A stretch of 56,926 bases of DNA, taken from SYFY01 sp031385325 (lineage in GTDB: Bacteria; Pseudomonadota; Gammaproteobacteria; Pseudomonadales; Azotimanducaceae). The stretch covers positions 1-56,926 of the forward strand of contig JANNBJ010000017.1 of NCBI GenBank assembly GCA_031385325.1, read 5' to 3'. The notes beneath the pieces are model-generated. The model did no database searches. It had not been told where the DNA came from and was given only the letters and a program-made list of their open reading frames with translations. The translations under genes were made by a program, and so were the position numbers. Positions 27,417 to 35,792 of this stretch are shown here, in pieces. The first letter of the stretch is position 1; every line of letters starts with the position of its first letter.

Positions 27417-29474
27417 TCACTGAACGGTTCGAGGGCCAAGATGATCAAGCAGAAAACGGTCGAGCTGGCCAAAGAACTCCCGACGATGCGATTGAATGCC
27501 GAGGAAGTGATCACCATCAGGTTGTTCGATGTAACGATGCGGTTTCCCCGCAGCCTTCAGCGCAGCGGCCAGCGTTCTCGACTGCTCCACCAGCACGTTG
27601 GTATCGCGGTCTGCGTGCACCAGCAACACCGGCACCTTGAATTGTGCGGCATGGGCGGCAGGTGAGTTGGCGGCCAGGACCTCTGGATCAGACGGCAGAT
27701 TTGCGTATCCCAGCCCCCGACTGTCAAGCTGGTAAAGGCGATAGTTGCGTACCAGACCCTCCAGGTCGGTTACAGGGGCATAACTGACAGCACACTGGAT
27801 CTGCTCGGGCGTCTTGTAGGCGGCCACCAGTGCGGCGTAACCCCCGTAACTCAGGCCGACCGTGCATGCTCTTGTTGCGTGCGCAATGCCTTCGCTGCGC
27901 ATCCACTGCAAACCATCGAGCAGATCATCCTGCATCTGCAGGCCCCATTGGCCACGGCCGGCCAGCATGTACTTTTTGCCAAATCCGTACGAACCGCGAA
28001 ATTGTGGTTGCAGGACGGCGTACCCTCGGTGTGCAAGAAAAGCCGCAATCACGTCAAAGCCGGAATCGCGGGCGATGGGTCCCCCGTGTGGTAACAGGAT
28101 AGCGGGCAGGTTTTTCGCGCCCGCTGCTGGCAGCGTCAGCCGCGCGGGAATTTGCATGCCATCTCGCGCCTGGTATTGAGTCCAGGTGGTTACAGGCAGA
28201 TTCTCCGGTGTCAGTGCTGGAAACTCCGAGCCAAGGCGCATGAGTTTCCTGGCTGGACGATCGTACAGATACCAGGTCGCAGGTTGATCGGGTGGCGCGA
28301 CCAGGACGGTGAATCGCTGCCAAGCAGCATCCTGGCTGACGGGGAGAGCGGGTTGACCGCCAAGCGCACCGCGCAGTTCGGCATCCAGCGCCTTGGCATC
28401 GTCGGAGATGGGTATGTAGCGAAGCTGATCGTCCACGGTGAACAGCGCCTGCAGTACGCCCGCCCGCGAAATCGAATCACCGTCGAAATCGAATCGATCA
28501 TCGCGGTACATCGTTCTTGTGATGGTGCCGGTTAGAGTGTTGAACTCCACCACACCGCGCCGATCACTGTCCAGATTGGCGGCGAGGTAGATGCTGTCAC
28601 CGGTGGCGGCATTGCCAGACAGTGACAGAGGTTGTGGATTCGGTTGTTCCTTGAGACCGCTGATATCAACACTGCGCCAGCGTTTGTCGTCACGAATGAT
28701 CGCACGTCGGCCAATCCCGCCACGGACCACACCGTCGTCATCAGCGATCCATATGGCAATTCCCTCGCGGGCCTTGATGAATCTGGATCTTGAGCCGTCG
28801 TTGATATCTACTTTCCAGACATCCGGCCACAGCGTGATGTTTGAAGTGATCAACGATTCCTGCAGGGCGCGCACTGCTTTTGGATCAATCTGGGGAATCA
28901 GGATGTGATCACGATCGTGAGGTAACAGAGAAACAAACGCACCACGATTAAATTCGCCAAACAGCAAAGAACCATTCTCGCTGAGTTGCTGCACATTGCT
29001 GCCGTCGTGGTTGACAGCGAACAGGCCGGTCGTCTGAAAGCGGGCTTCGTTCCGGCCGCCCAGCGCAAGTTTCGCCATGGTTCTTACCTGACACACCAGT
29101 CTGACTTCGTTCGCCCACCGACAGAAGTTGATCTGGTATCGCGATGGATCAGCGGCCAAGGCGATGTTGGAGCGCCGGGTTTCGAGATCGAGGATCGTCA
29201 ACCCGTTGAGCTGGCCGACAGGTCGCAGGGCCGCGATTCGACGGCCGTCCGGGGAAATCTGCAGGTCAGCCAATGCTGGCAATGCGGCGTAAGCGTCCAG
29301 GTCCGGGTCATTTGAGTGTGCTGGTGGAGGAGTCCGGTCCTGCCCGTAGGCTTGCGGTGCCATCGTCCAGCAACCCACGAGGAATATCAGAACGAGCGGG
29401 ACATGAACAAGCGATCGGGGTTGGAATGGTCTGGTCACGTGCGGTCTCCCTACCGGTGGTGTCTCGGTGTCCAT
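27417..29474 (-). CDS. S9 family peptidase (prolyl oligopeptidase-like), exported
   Basis: Serine peptidase with an N-terminal beta-propeller (QISPDGRRIAALRPV) and a C-terminal alpha/beta catalytic domain. LLPHGGPIARD forms the oxyanion-hole side, TVGLSYGGYAALVAAY the nucleophile elbow, LLVHADRDTNV the Asp, and EQPDGDHFL the His. An N-terminal hydrophobic stretch (VPLVLIFLVGCWTMAPQAYG) is a signal peptide; LVGC could also be a lipobox. The ATG at 29474 is my choice; a GTG at 29519 would add 15 residues, and neither has a strong ribosome site. Likely role: degradation of periplasmic peptides. Confidence 0.87.
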   Translation of the reverse strand: MDTETPPVGRPHVTRPFQPRSLVHVPLVLIFLVGCWTMAPQAYGQDRTPPPAHSNDPDLDAYAALPALADLQISPDGRRIAALRPVGQLNGLTILDLETRRSNIALAADPSRYQINFCRWANEVRLVCQVRTMAKLALGGRNEARFQTTGLFAVNHDGSNVQQLSENGSLLFGEFNRGAFVSLLPHDRDHILIPQIDPKAVRALQESLITSNITLWPDVWKVDINDGSRSRFIKAREGIAIWIADDDGVVRGGIGRRAIIRDDKRWRSVDISGLKEQPNPQPLSLSGNAATGDSIYLAANLDSDRRGVVEFNTLTGTITRTMYRDDRFDFDGDSISRAGVLQALFTVDDQLRYIPISDDAKALDAELRGALGGQPALPVSQDAAWQRFTVLVAPPDQPATWYLYDRPARKLMRLGSEFPALTPENLPVTTWTQYQARDGMQIPARLTLPAAGAKNLPAILLPHGGPIARDSGFDVIAAFLAHRGYAVLQPQFRGSYGFGKKYMLAGRGQWGLQMQDDLLDGLQWMRSEGIAHATRACTVGLSYGGYAALVAAYKTPEQIQCAVSYAPVTDLEGLVRNYRLYQLDSRGLGYANLPSDPEVLAANSPAAHAAQFKVPVLLVHADRDTNVLVEQSRTLAAALKAAGKPHRYIEQPDGDHFLGIQSHRREFFGQLDRFLLDHLGPRTVQ

Positions 29475-29611
29475 TGGAAAACGAATGAGCAGACGTTGCC
29501 AGGGGTGCCTTCGATGCACGTCCAGGAGTCTGTGCTCCGTATGGGCGAATCCTTCAGGTCCACATGAAGTTCATCGTGGAATAGCTCGCGCGAGAAGGTG
29601 ATGCGCTCGCG

Positions 29612-30361
29612 CTACCAGTTTTCCGTCCACGGACGCAGCACGACCTCGAAGGTCCAGGTCGACTTGTGCTGGCGATGCAGCTGAAGGTAAACGTCGGCGA
29701 TACGATCCGGGTGCGCCATGTTGTCATCCTTCGACTCGCCGGCCAGTCGATGTGCACGGGTGCCATCCGGCTGCTCCCAGCCGATGGCGGCATCGATGGG
29801 AATCTGGGCAACGTGTATACCCTGTGGCATCAGCTCGCGCGCCATGCTCTCGGCGAGACCTGCCTTGCCTTGTGAGGCAGCGGCAAAGGCGCCACTGCGA
29901 GCAAATCCCTTGAGGGCAGCACTGGCGTTGGTAAACAGGATCGTGCCTTTGTGTCCGTCCCGTCCTTCCCGATCAAGCATCGCCCTGGCTGCCTGTTGAC
30001 CGACGAGGAAGGCGCTGAACGTCGAATTCATCAAGGTCGCAAACACCGCGTCCGGATCTACCTCGGTGATTGTTTTACGGAACACCTCACGTGGTCGCCC
30101 GTCGATGTTGTGGACGACCAGTCTCGGCGCCCCCAACCGGCGCTTCACTTCGGTAAACAACGAAACCACCGAAGCAGGATTCGACGCGTCACAATCAATG
30201 AGTACCACACCGTGGTCGCTGGCCAGCGACTGCAACACAGGCTTGGCGGTATCGCGCGCGGCCACTGCCACCTGCATGCCTTGTGCAGCAAACAACCGAG
30301 CACAACTCGCGCTGATGCCCGGCCCGCCACCGACGATGAGAGCAACTTCTGTTTCGCTCAC
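29612..30361 (-). CDS. Atypical SDR family protein
   Basis: Rossmann-fold protein of 249 residues. LIVGGGPGISASCARLFA is a variant of the TGxxxGIG cofactor loop, and TNASAALKGFARSGAF precedes the active site, where Phe replaces the catalytic Tyr (FAAASQGK). The C-terminal STWTFEVVLRPW is shared with the SDR at 31012 and marks a distinct subgroup. GTG start with GGGAG 6 bases upstream. Last gene of a four-gene operon with a DsbA-fold isomerase, a second SDR and an enoyl-CoA hydratase. Probably a redox or binding step in degradation of an aromatic, terpenoid or steroid acid; the substrate is not evident. Confidence 0.75.
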   Translation of the reverse strand: MSETEVALIVGGGPGISASCARLFAAQGMQVAVAARDTAKPVLQSLASDHGVVLIDCDASNPASVVSLFTEVKRRLGAPRLVVHNIDGRPREVFRKTITEVDPDAVFATLMNSTFSAFLVGQQAARAMLDREGRDGHKGTILFTNASAALKGFARSGAFAAASQGKAGLAESMARELMPQGIHVAQIPIDAAIGWEQPDGTRAHRLAGESKDDNMAHPDRIADVYLQLHRQHKSTWTFEVVLRPWTENW

Positions 30362-30371
30362 TGTGTTCTCC

Positions 30372-30968
30372 CTATGCCTGTATGGATTCGATGGCGTCGC
30401 GCAGTTTGTCCTTGCCGAAGAATATCTCGCCCCCCGCGTAAATTGTTGGCGATCCGAAAGTACCGCGTTTTACCGAGGCCTCCGTCTGTTCGATCAACTG
30501 CTGCTTGATAGCGGGATCGGCCATGCCAGCGAAAATCTCCCGGGTGGGCAGGCCTGCACGTTCCAGCGCTGCGGCGATCACGTCGTCCTCGTCCATCTTC
30601 AGTGCCTGTTCCCACATCGCGGCATACATCGCATCGACGTAGCGCATGTAAAAGCTGGTGGACCTCGCAAACACCGCGCCGCGCATCATCTTCAGCGTGT
30701 TAACGGGGAAGTGCGGATTCGGCACCTGGGGCTGGATGCCGTGTGCTCTGCAGAACCGTTCAGTCTCGATGCGCTGGTATTGCGGCTTGTTACGGATGCC
30801 CTGCAAGGACACGGCAGGCGACACGTTATTGGTGGCCTTGAACACTCCGCCCAAGAGCACCGGAACGTATTCGAATTCGATCCCGGTTTTCGCCGCCGTG
30901 GCCGGTATGACCTTGTGTACCAGATAGGCGTTGGGGCTGCCGAAATCGTAGTGAAACTCTAGCTTCAT
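30372..30968 (-). CDS. DsbA-fold protein, 2-hydroxychromene-2-carboxylate isomerase family
   Basis: Kappa-GST/HCCA-isomerase relative of 198 residues. FHYDFGSPNAYLVHKVIP has the Ser of the family where DsbA has its CxxC, so it is a glutathione-type isomerase and not a disulfide oxidase. The helical insertion follows (RIETERFCRAHGI, NTLKMMRGAVFA) and GSPTIYAGGEIFFGKDKL is the cis-Pro and C-terminal motif. HCCA isomerase acts in naphthalene breakdown, and relatives act on other ring intermediates. It lies 10 bp upstream of the SDR and in the same operon. Confidence 0.85.
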   Translation of the reverse strand: MKLEFHYDFGSPNAYLVHKVIPATAAKTGIEFEYVPVLLGGVFKATNNVSPAVSLQGIRNKPQYQRIETERFCRAHGIQPQVPNPHFPVNTLKMMRGAVFARSTSFYMRYVDAMYAAMWEQALKMDEDDVIAAALERAGLPTREIFAGMADPAIKQQLIEQTEASVKRGTFGSPTIYAGGEIFFGKDKLRDAIESIQA

Positions 30969-31011
30969 CGGATGTGTCCTGCGGCTGTTTTCAGTTGGTA
31001 ACTCAAGTGAC

Positions 31012-31773
31012 TTAGTGATTCCACCAAGGCCTGTCCGAAAAGGAGCGAAGATCGATCTCGTGCGTCCAGGTGGAGCGATGCTGGTTGGCGAGATGCAGAT
31101 AGGTCTCGGCGATATGCTCCGGCACCATCAGGCCATCGGCGCGCCCACGAGTGTCGCGCAGTTCCTGAAAACGTTCCGGGCCGAGCATCTTGCCGAGTGT
31201 GTCGGGTGCATCCACTGCGCCATCGATGACGATGTGCGTGACATGAATCCCTTTGGGGCCGAACTCCGCGTTCAGTGATTGGCACAGCATGCGCCGTCCG
31301 CCCATGGCCGCCGCATGCGAATGCTGACCGCCATTGCCGCGCACGGCGGCGGTGGAGGAAGTGACCAGTAACGTGCCTCGACCTCGTGCCTCCATGGCAG
31401 GGCAGACAGCGGATGCCAACCGGAACAGGCCGAAAGTGGCCAGGCGCCAACCCATCTCGAAGGCCTTGTAACTGGTGCCTTTCAATGGCCGGTCACCGAT
31501 CTGAGCGCCGAGATTGAAAATCACCACCTCGATGGGACCGATGTCAGCTTCAATCGCCGTGACCCGCGCCTCGATGGTGCCTTCTTCCGCAGCGTTGAGC
31601 AGATAGCCTGAGGCGGATCCGCCGCTGGCTTTGATGTCAGCCACCATGTTGTTCAGGCCGTCCTCATCACTACGCCGGCAGAGCGCGGCGTGGTAACCCG
31701 CTTGGGCGAATCGCCGGCCGGTGGTGCCGCCGATGCCAGCACCCGCGCCGAGAACAAGACAGACTGGTTTCAT
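31012..31773 (-). CDS. Atypical SDR family protein
   Basis: Second SDR of the operon, 253 residues. LVLGAGAGIGGTTGRRFAQ is the cofactor loop. After the SSTAAVRGNGG strand the catalytic position reads HSHAAAMGGRR, so neither the Tyr nor the Lys of YxxxK is present. The C-terminal RSTWTHEIDLRSF matches the ending of the SDR at 29612, so the two are likely paralogues of one unusual subgroup. Its ATG overlaps the stop of the enoyl-CoA hydratase gene (ATGA), showing tight coupling. Confidence 0.75.
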   Translation of the reverse strand: MKPVCLVLGAGAGIGGTTGRRFAQAGYHAALCRRSDEDGLNNMVADIKASGGSASGYLLNAAEEGTIEARVTAIEADIGPIEVVIFNLGAQIGDRPLKGTSYKAFEMGWRLATFGLFRLASAVCPAMEARGRGTLLVTSSTAAVRGNGGQHSHAAAMGGRRMLCQSLNAEFGPKGIHVTHIVIDGAVDAPDTLGKMLGPERFQELRDTRGRADGLMVPEHIAETYLHLANQHRSTWTHEIDLRSFSDRPWWNH

Positions 31774-32618
31774 GGGCGTTCTCCTGCATTGTTCTGGTTG
31801 TCGGAATGGAATTGTGGTTCGCGCTTTTGCATGAACGCCGCAATTGCCTCGCGGGCTTCATCGCCGCGTCCGTATTCGATCATGTGCCGGGCTTCCAGGG
31901 CCAGAGAGTCGTCCAGCGACTGCGTCAAACCCATCTGCAGATTCAGCTTCAGTTTGCCTAGCGCCTGCGTGGGGCCGTTGGCGATGTCGGCGGCGTAGAG
32001 CAGTGCCTCGGCTCTGAATGTGGCTGCGGGAAACACACGATCCACAAGGCCGATATCCTGTGCCTGCGTAGCGGATAAACGCGGTGACCGATAGAACAAT
32101 GACTTGGCGCGAGCGAGGCCGACCAGACGCGGCAAAAACCAGGTCGCGCCATAGTCTCCGGACAAACCGATGTTGCTGAACGCCGTGATCATGAAGGCGT
32201 CGTCAGAAGCGACCCTCAGGTCACATGCAAGGGCAATGGAAAGGCCCGCTCCTGCGGCCGCGCCAGGCAGGGCTGCGACCGTGGGTTTGGTGAGGTGGTA
32301 CAAACGGCCCGTGAGTGCCCGCTGCTTTTCGGTGAGATCGGCGATGCGTTGTTCCAGACCGGGGGGTGGTGCACCCGGACTTGTGCCGGAGCCCATTTCA
32401 CTGACGTCGCCACCGGAGCAGAACGCGTTGCCTGCGCCGGTAATCATCACGCATCCGACATCGCTGCGAACTTCCAGTTGCGGTAGTAGCGCACGCAGCG
32501 CCGGCGTAAGGATGTCGCCGAGCGCATTTTTCTTGTGCGGCTTGTTCAGCGTGACGATGGCCACCCGCTGCACAATCTCGCACAGCAGTTCATCGGTTCC
32601 TGTCTCTATCTTGATCAT
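31770..32618 (-). CDS. Enoyl-CoA hydratase/isomerase family protein
   Basis: Crotonase-fold enzyme expected to hydrate or isomerise an acyl-CoA intermediate. NKPHKKNALGD is the CoA-binding N-terminus, GNAFCSGGDVSEM and GAAAGAGLSIALACDLRVA supply the oxyanion hole. FSNIGLSGDYGATWFLPRLVG covers the region of the catalytic Glu residues, where I see Asp at the second position. The ATG at 32618 has GGAGG 8 bases upstream; the frame is open for 11 codons more. 282 residues. First gene of the operon running to 29612, divergent from the HxlR regulator. Confidence 0.88.
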   Translation of the reverse strand: MIKIETGTDELLCEIVQRVAIVTLNKPHKKNALGDILTPALRALLPQLEVRSDVGCVMITGAGNAFCSGGDVSEMGSGTSPGAPPPGLEQRIADLTEKQRALTGRLYHLTKPTVAALPGAAAGAGLSIALACDLRVASDDAFMITAFSNIGLSGDYGATWFLPRLVGLARAKSLFYRSPRLSATQAQDIGLVDRVFPAATFRAEALLYAADIANGPTQALGKLKLNLQMGLTQSLDDSLALEARHMIEYGRGDEAREAIAAFMQKREPQFHSDNQNNAGERP

Positions 32619-32673
32619 CTGCAGACCTCCGCGCGCTGACAAACGCTCCAACGTCCTTCCAGTAGTTTTATAG

Positions 32674-32728
32674 ATAGCCTCATAGATAGTTGCATTATGA
32701 AACTATATTAGAGTTGCATAATAAAACT
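32674..32728. promoter_or_regulatory. Repeated imperfect palindromes, probable HxlR operator
   Basis: Two 17-bp direct repeats, AGTTGCATTATGAAACT (32688-32704) and AGTTGCATAATAAAACT (32712-32728), match at 15 of 17 positions with starts 24 bp apart. Each is itself dyad-symmetric (AGTTGCAT facing ATGAAACT, 7 of 8 positions in the first). A related half-site AGTTTTAT lies at 32674-32681. They fill the AT-rich gap between the operon at 32618 and the HxlR gene at 32748, so binding could control both directions. Confidence 0.6.
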
Positions 32729-32747
32729 TCGTTACTAGAATGCAACC

Positions 32748-33245
32748 ATGAAATTGAAATCCTTCGAGCACTTCAACTGTTCACTCGCACAAACACTCTC
32801 GGTGATCGGTGAGCACTGGACCATGCTGATCATTCGCGATGCCTTTTTTGGTCTGCGTCGGTTCGACCAGTTTCAGAGCAGCCTCGGGATCGCCCGCAAT
32901 GTGCTCAGCGTCCGCCTGAAGAAACTGGTGCAGACAGGGGTGCTGGCAAAGTCGGAAGGCCCGGGTCACCCGGAATATCGGTTGACTGAAAAGGGGCTGG
33001 CGCTGCAACCGGTGATGATTGCCATGACACACTGGGGCGATACCTACCTGCCGCACCCGGACGGCAAGCGGCTCACGTTTGTTGATCGCAAGGATGGCAA
33101 ACCCATCAAACCCGTTGGTATCTATGCGGCGGATGGCAGGCGTTTGAAGCCAAAGGAGATCAAGGCCAAGGCAGGTCCGGGACTCCAGGACATCGCTCTG
33201 TTTGAGCGATCGGTTCCGGCGGAAGGGATCGAACGGAGCGAGTAG
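32748..33245 (+). CDS. HxlR family transcriptional regulator
   Basis: Winged helix-turn-helix DNA-binding protein, 165 residues. CSLAQTLSVIGEHWTMLIIRDAFFGLRRFDQFQ is the HxlR core: the Cys near residue 11, the WT-LIIRD helix and the following F-x-Q-x-x-LGI recognition helix (ARNVLSVRLKKL), then a wing with EYRLTEKG. The 50-residue C-terminal tail (RKDGKPIKPVGIYAADGRR) is longer than minimal members and may hold a ligand or zinc-free dimer region. Divergent from the enoyl-CoA hydratase operon and probably its regulator. Confidence 0.9.
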   Translation: MKLKSFEHFNCSLAQTLSVIGEHWTMLIIRDAFFGLRRFDQFQSSLGIARNVLSVRLKKLVQTGVLAKSEGPGHPEYRLTEKGLALQPVMIAMTHWGDTYLPHPDGKRLTFVDRKDGKPIKPVGIYAADGRRLKPKEIKAKAGPGLQDIALFERSVPAEGIERSE

Positions 33246-33424
33246 ATATTCACGATGAGAGATTGGTACGGCCGATTCGATTGATGCACCGCCAGTCGGG
33301 ACGCAAAGCCGGCCGGCGCTGGCTGGCATGTCGGATCTGCTGACGACTCAACTCTCTCTCCGGCACGATATCCCCCTCGCCTTCTCGTGTGCTTGCAGGA
33401 GTGAGGACTTTGCAGAATTCGCAC

Positions 33425-33593
33425 CTAGGAGCCTGTCGGACTTGAGACAGATCTACTGCGCCGGTGGGAAGAGCGGTCCATTTTTCCCCGATTTCTCGTT
33501 GCATAGTTCCACTATGCGCCTCGAAATCGCGAAAAACTGTCCTCGCTCTCCCACTCGGCTCGCGACGATCGCTCAAGTCCGACAGGCTCCTAG
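33425..33593. mobile_element. MITE-like palindromic element, 169 bp
   Basis: Perfect 22-bp terminal inverted repeats: 33425-33446 starts CTAGGAGCCTGTCGGACTT and 33572-33593 is its exact complement. The interior is also symmetric: GATTTC with GAAATC, and GCATAGT-tcc-ACTATGC at the centre, so the whole element folds into one long imperfect hairpin. CTAG at both outer ends could be part of the repeat or a 4-bp target duplication (element then 33429-33589). No coding capacity. It sits in the roughly 520-bp gap between the HxlR gene and the dioxygenase pseudogene; the rest of that gap shows nothing I can identify. Confidence 0.75.
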
Positions 33594-33768
33594 TGCTTCT
33601 TGCCATGGTCATACTGTCGGACTATGCATGACTGTGTCAGCCGCCCGCTGCCTGGGCGGCGATTTCCGTTCTGAACCGTGGACTTGAACGTCGTCGACAA
33701 CGATCCCGACACGAACTACATTCGCTCTCATTTACGCTTGGCTGAATGAAGGCAGGCAAGGAGCCATT

Positions 33769-34688
33769 GTGACTGCCGACTATCAGCACATCATCGTCAG
33801 TCCGCTGAGCCCGACACTAGGCGCGGAGGTCGAAGGCGCGGACCTCGCAAACCTCTCATCGTCAGTCATCGACGAGATCCGCCGCGCATTTGCTCGCCAC
33901 CTTGTGCTGGTCTTCAGGAGCCAGACGCTTACCCGCGATCAGCACAAGTCGTTCGGCCGGCTGTTCGGGGAGTTGCAAACCCATCCGGCAAAAACACGTC
34001 TGGGTATGCCAGGTGATCCCGAAATTTTCGAAGTACACGTCAGCGCCAGAACGAAAGTTGCCAACGGCGAGGGTCGGCACACGGACCTCTCCTGTGAACC
34101 TGTCCCGCCAAAAGCATCCGCGCTCTACATCACCGAGGTTCCGCCTTCCGGCGGAGGCGACACGATGTTCGCCAATATGCAGGCCGCGTTCACTTCGTTG
34201 ACGCCGCCGATTCAGCAACTGCTGGTGGGTCTGACGGCCTGGCACAGCGGCGCCCGTGATCTGAGAGCCTACGGGTTCGAGTTACAGCCCGGACAAGGCT
34301 ATCCAAGCGCGTCCCACCCAGTGGTGATTCGACATCCTGATTCGGGCGCACCGGTATTGTTTGTCAACGAACCGTTCACAGAGAAGATCAATGAACTGTC
34401 GAATCGCGAAAGTACCGCAATCCTGGACATGTTGTATCGACACATCGATCCAATACCCGTCTGCAATGTCGAGTGCGATGGCAGGCTCGAACCGTTGTGC
34501 TCTGGGACAATCGCGCTGTCCATCACCACGCGGTGTGGGACTATTTTCCAGAGACGCGGCGCGGTGAACGAGTGACCATGAAGGCTGACGCGCCACCTCA
34601 TGCCTTTCAAGCACAGGCCCTTCAAGCACAGGCCCTTCAAGCACAGGTGTTTCCGCCAGGCCGACCACAACCGCCACCGGTCTACTGA
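33769..34688 (+). pseudogene. TauD/TfdA-family 2-oxoglutarate dioxygenase, frameshifted
   Basis: Non-haem Fe(II)/2-oxoglutarate oxygenase. GTG start with AGGAG upstream; first frame shows SPTLGAEVEGADL and GRHTDLSCEP, the latter holding the HxD iron ligands. The second-frame part (from about 34465) reads RTVVLWDNRAVHHHAVWDYF and RRGERVTMKAD, supplying the distal His ligand and the 2-oxoglutarate Arg. In the unshifted frame the protein would end at 34575 without these residues, so it is inactive as written. A one-base indel between about 34461 and 34472 explains the break. The restored frame continues through three 15-bp repeats to 34688. Confidence 0.8.
34606..34650 (+). repeat. 15-bp tandem repeat, three copies, in frame with the dioxygenase tail
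   Basis: TTCAAGCACAGGCCC occurs twice exactly and a third time as TTCAAGCACAGGTGT. Because 15 is a multiple of three, the restored dioxygenase frame reads a repeated ALQAQ tail. It begins past the last conserved dioxygenase block. Confidence 0.85.
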
Positions 34689-34710
34689 GCGTTGGGGAAC
34701 TCTATCGCTC

Positions 34711-34767
34711 AGGTATGTTCCACAAGGACAGGTATGTTCCCCAAGGACAGGTATGTTCCCCAAGGAC
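34711..34767 (+). repeat. 19-bp tandem repeat, three copies
   Basis: AGGTATGTTCCACAAGGAC followed by two copies of AGGTATGTTCCCCAAGGAC, without spacers. It follows the dioxygenase pseudogene in non-coding sequence. The roughly 295 bp from 34689 to the next gene hold nothing else I can identify. Confidence 0.9.
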
Positions 34768-34982
34768 ACACACCGAGATTCGTAGGTCAAATCGCACGCT
34801 GATACCAGCGAAACGCCTAACAGTGCATCTATGCCTGAGATGATAACGATCCGAGTCGCTCTATCGGACAGCGATGTAATGTTGACTACCGAGCCTCCAG
34901 GTGTGTCCTCGTTGTTTTCGTGGCTTCTTACTTTCTTCCAGACGAATGGTTGCCTTCTGGAGAATTGGGCCACTCGTGTCCT

Positions 34983-35498
34983 TCATTTCAGCCTTGCACT
35001 CACGGCCAGGTTTCGGGAGGGGAGAATGTCATCCAGGATCGAACCTGGGCCGATAAGGTAGCCGTGCAACAAAGCATGTTGTAGACCGCCCATAGCCTGT
35101 AGTGGGGAAGTGTCAATACCGATTCGGGTTCCGGGTCCGAATACACCTCCGGATGTCCAGCTGGTTACCGTTCCACCGGTACCAGCGGCACTGAGTGTAA
35201 TCGACGATTCCAGCAGTCTTCGGGCAGCGTGGACGTCCGAGGGGTCGCCAGCGACAATTAAAAGTCTCAGTGTCACCGTTCGGTTGGCGTGAGTAGTGCC
35301 ATGATTGTCGTACTGCCAATCGAGATCGGTGATTACCAGATGCCTCTTGGCCGGGACAACGAAATTTTCACCGAAACTCTGACCGTTAGGCAGGACCCTG
35401 GTCCAACCCCGTCGTTCGTCTCCGAATCCTCCGTTGATACCTGAAACCGACTCGAGGGTGACGTGATCGGCGATGGCTTGTCCAAGATGCGTCGCCAT
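34983..35498 (-). CDS. Hypothetical protein, 171 residues
   Basis: I do not recognise the family. The reading frame has a plausible start: GGAG lies 6 bases ahead of the ATG. Composition is coding-like: GFGDERRGWTRVLPNGQSF, HLVITDLDWQYDN and a Thr/Gly/Val-rich middle (TVTLRLLIVAGD, GGTVTSWTSGGVFGPGTRIG) suggest an all-beta, sandwich-like fold. No signal peptide, membrane segment or catalytic motif is visible. Surrounded by repeats and gene remnants, so it may be an orphan acquired gene. Confidence 0.5.
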   Translation of the reverse strand: MATHLGQAIADHVTLESVSGINGGFGDERRGWTRVLPNGQSFGENFVVPAKRHLVITDLDWQYDNHGTTHANRTVTLRLLIVAGDPSDVHAARRLLESSITLSAAGTGGTVTSWTSGGVFGPGTRIGIDTSPLQAMGGLQHALLHGYLIGPGSILDDILPSRNLAVSARLK

Positions 35499-35577
35499 GC
35501 TTTGCTCCGTTTGTAGTTGTCAGCATTCGGGGTTGGGCAATCGCTGCTCCCTGTTGGCAGCGGCTCTTCGCACGTGG

Positions 35578-35625
35578 AAAGAAGATATAGACGTCCCGAT
35601 CCTGACTCAAGGGTAGCCATCATCG
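35578..35625 (+). mobile_element. Probable IS110-type end remnant
   Basis: The sequence GAAGATATAGACG followed by CCC and TGACT at the same spacing, then GCCATC, closely matches the stretch at 55935-55980 that precedes the IS110-family transposase at the right edge. No transposase is left here. The 35499-35792 gap otherwise shows no recognisable coding sequence. Confidence 0.4.
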
Positions 35626-35792
35626 GTGGCCTCGACAGACGGCTTCTTCCGCTGCTGAGCGGATGCAAGAGTGCATGTTCCGTGATATCGAGCAGCAGGA
35701 CGATCGAATAGTGGTATCCGAATGGATGCCATCGCATGCGATTTCGGAAGCGAGCAATCCAGCGACTCATTAATCTTGCACACACAACCACG

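Noticed and set aside
34711..34767. CRISPR array
   Set aside because: The 19-bp units are directly adjacent with no spacers, and no cas genes are present.
34299..34973. Minus-strand frame of 224 codons
   Set aside because: Overlaps the dioxygenase pseudogene and both tandem repeat arrays; its repeats (LEGPVLEGPVLE type) only mirror the plus-strand repeat.
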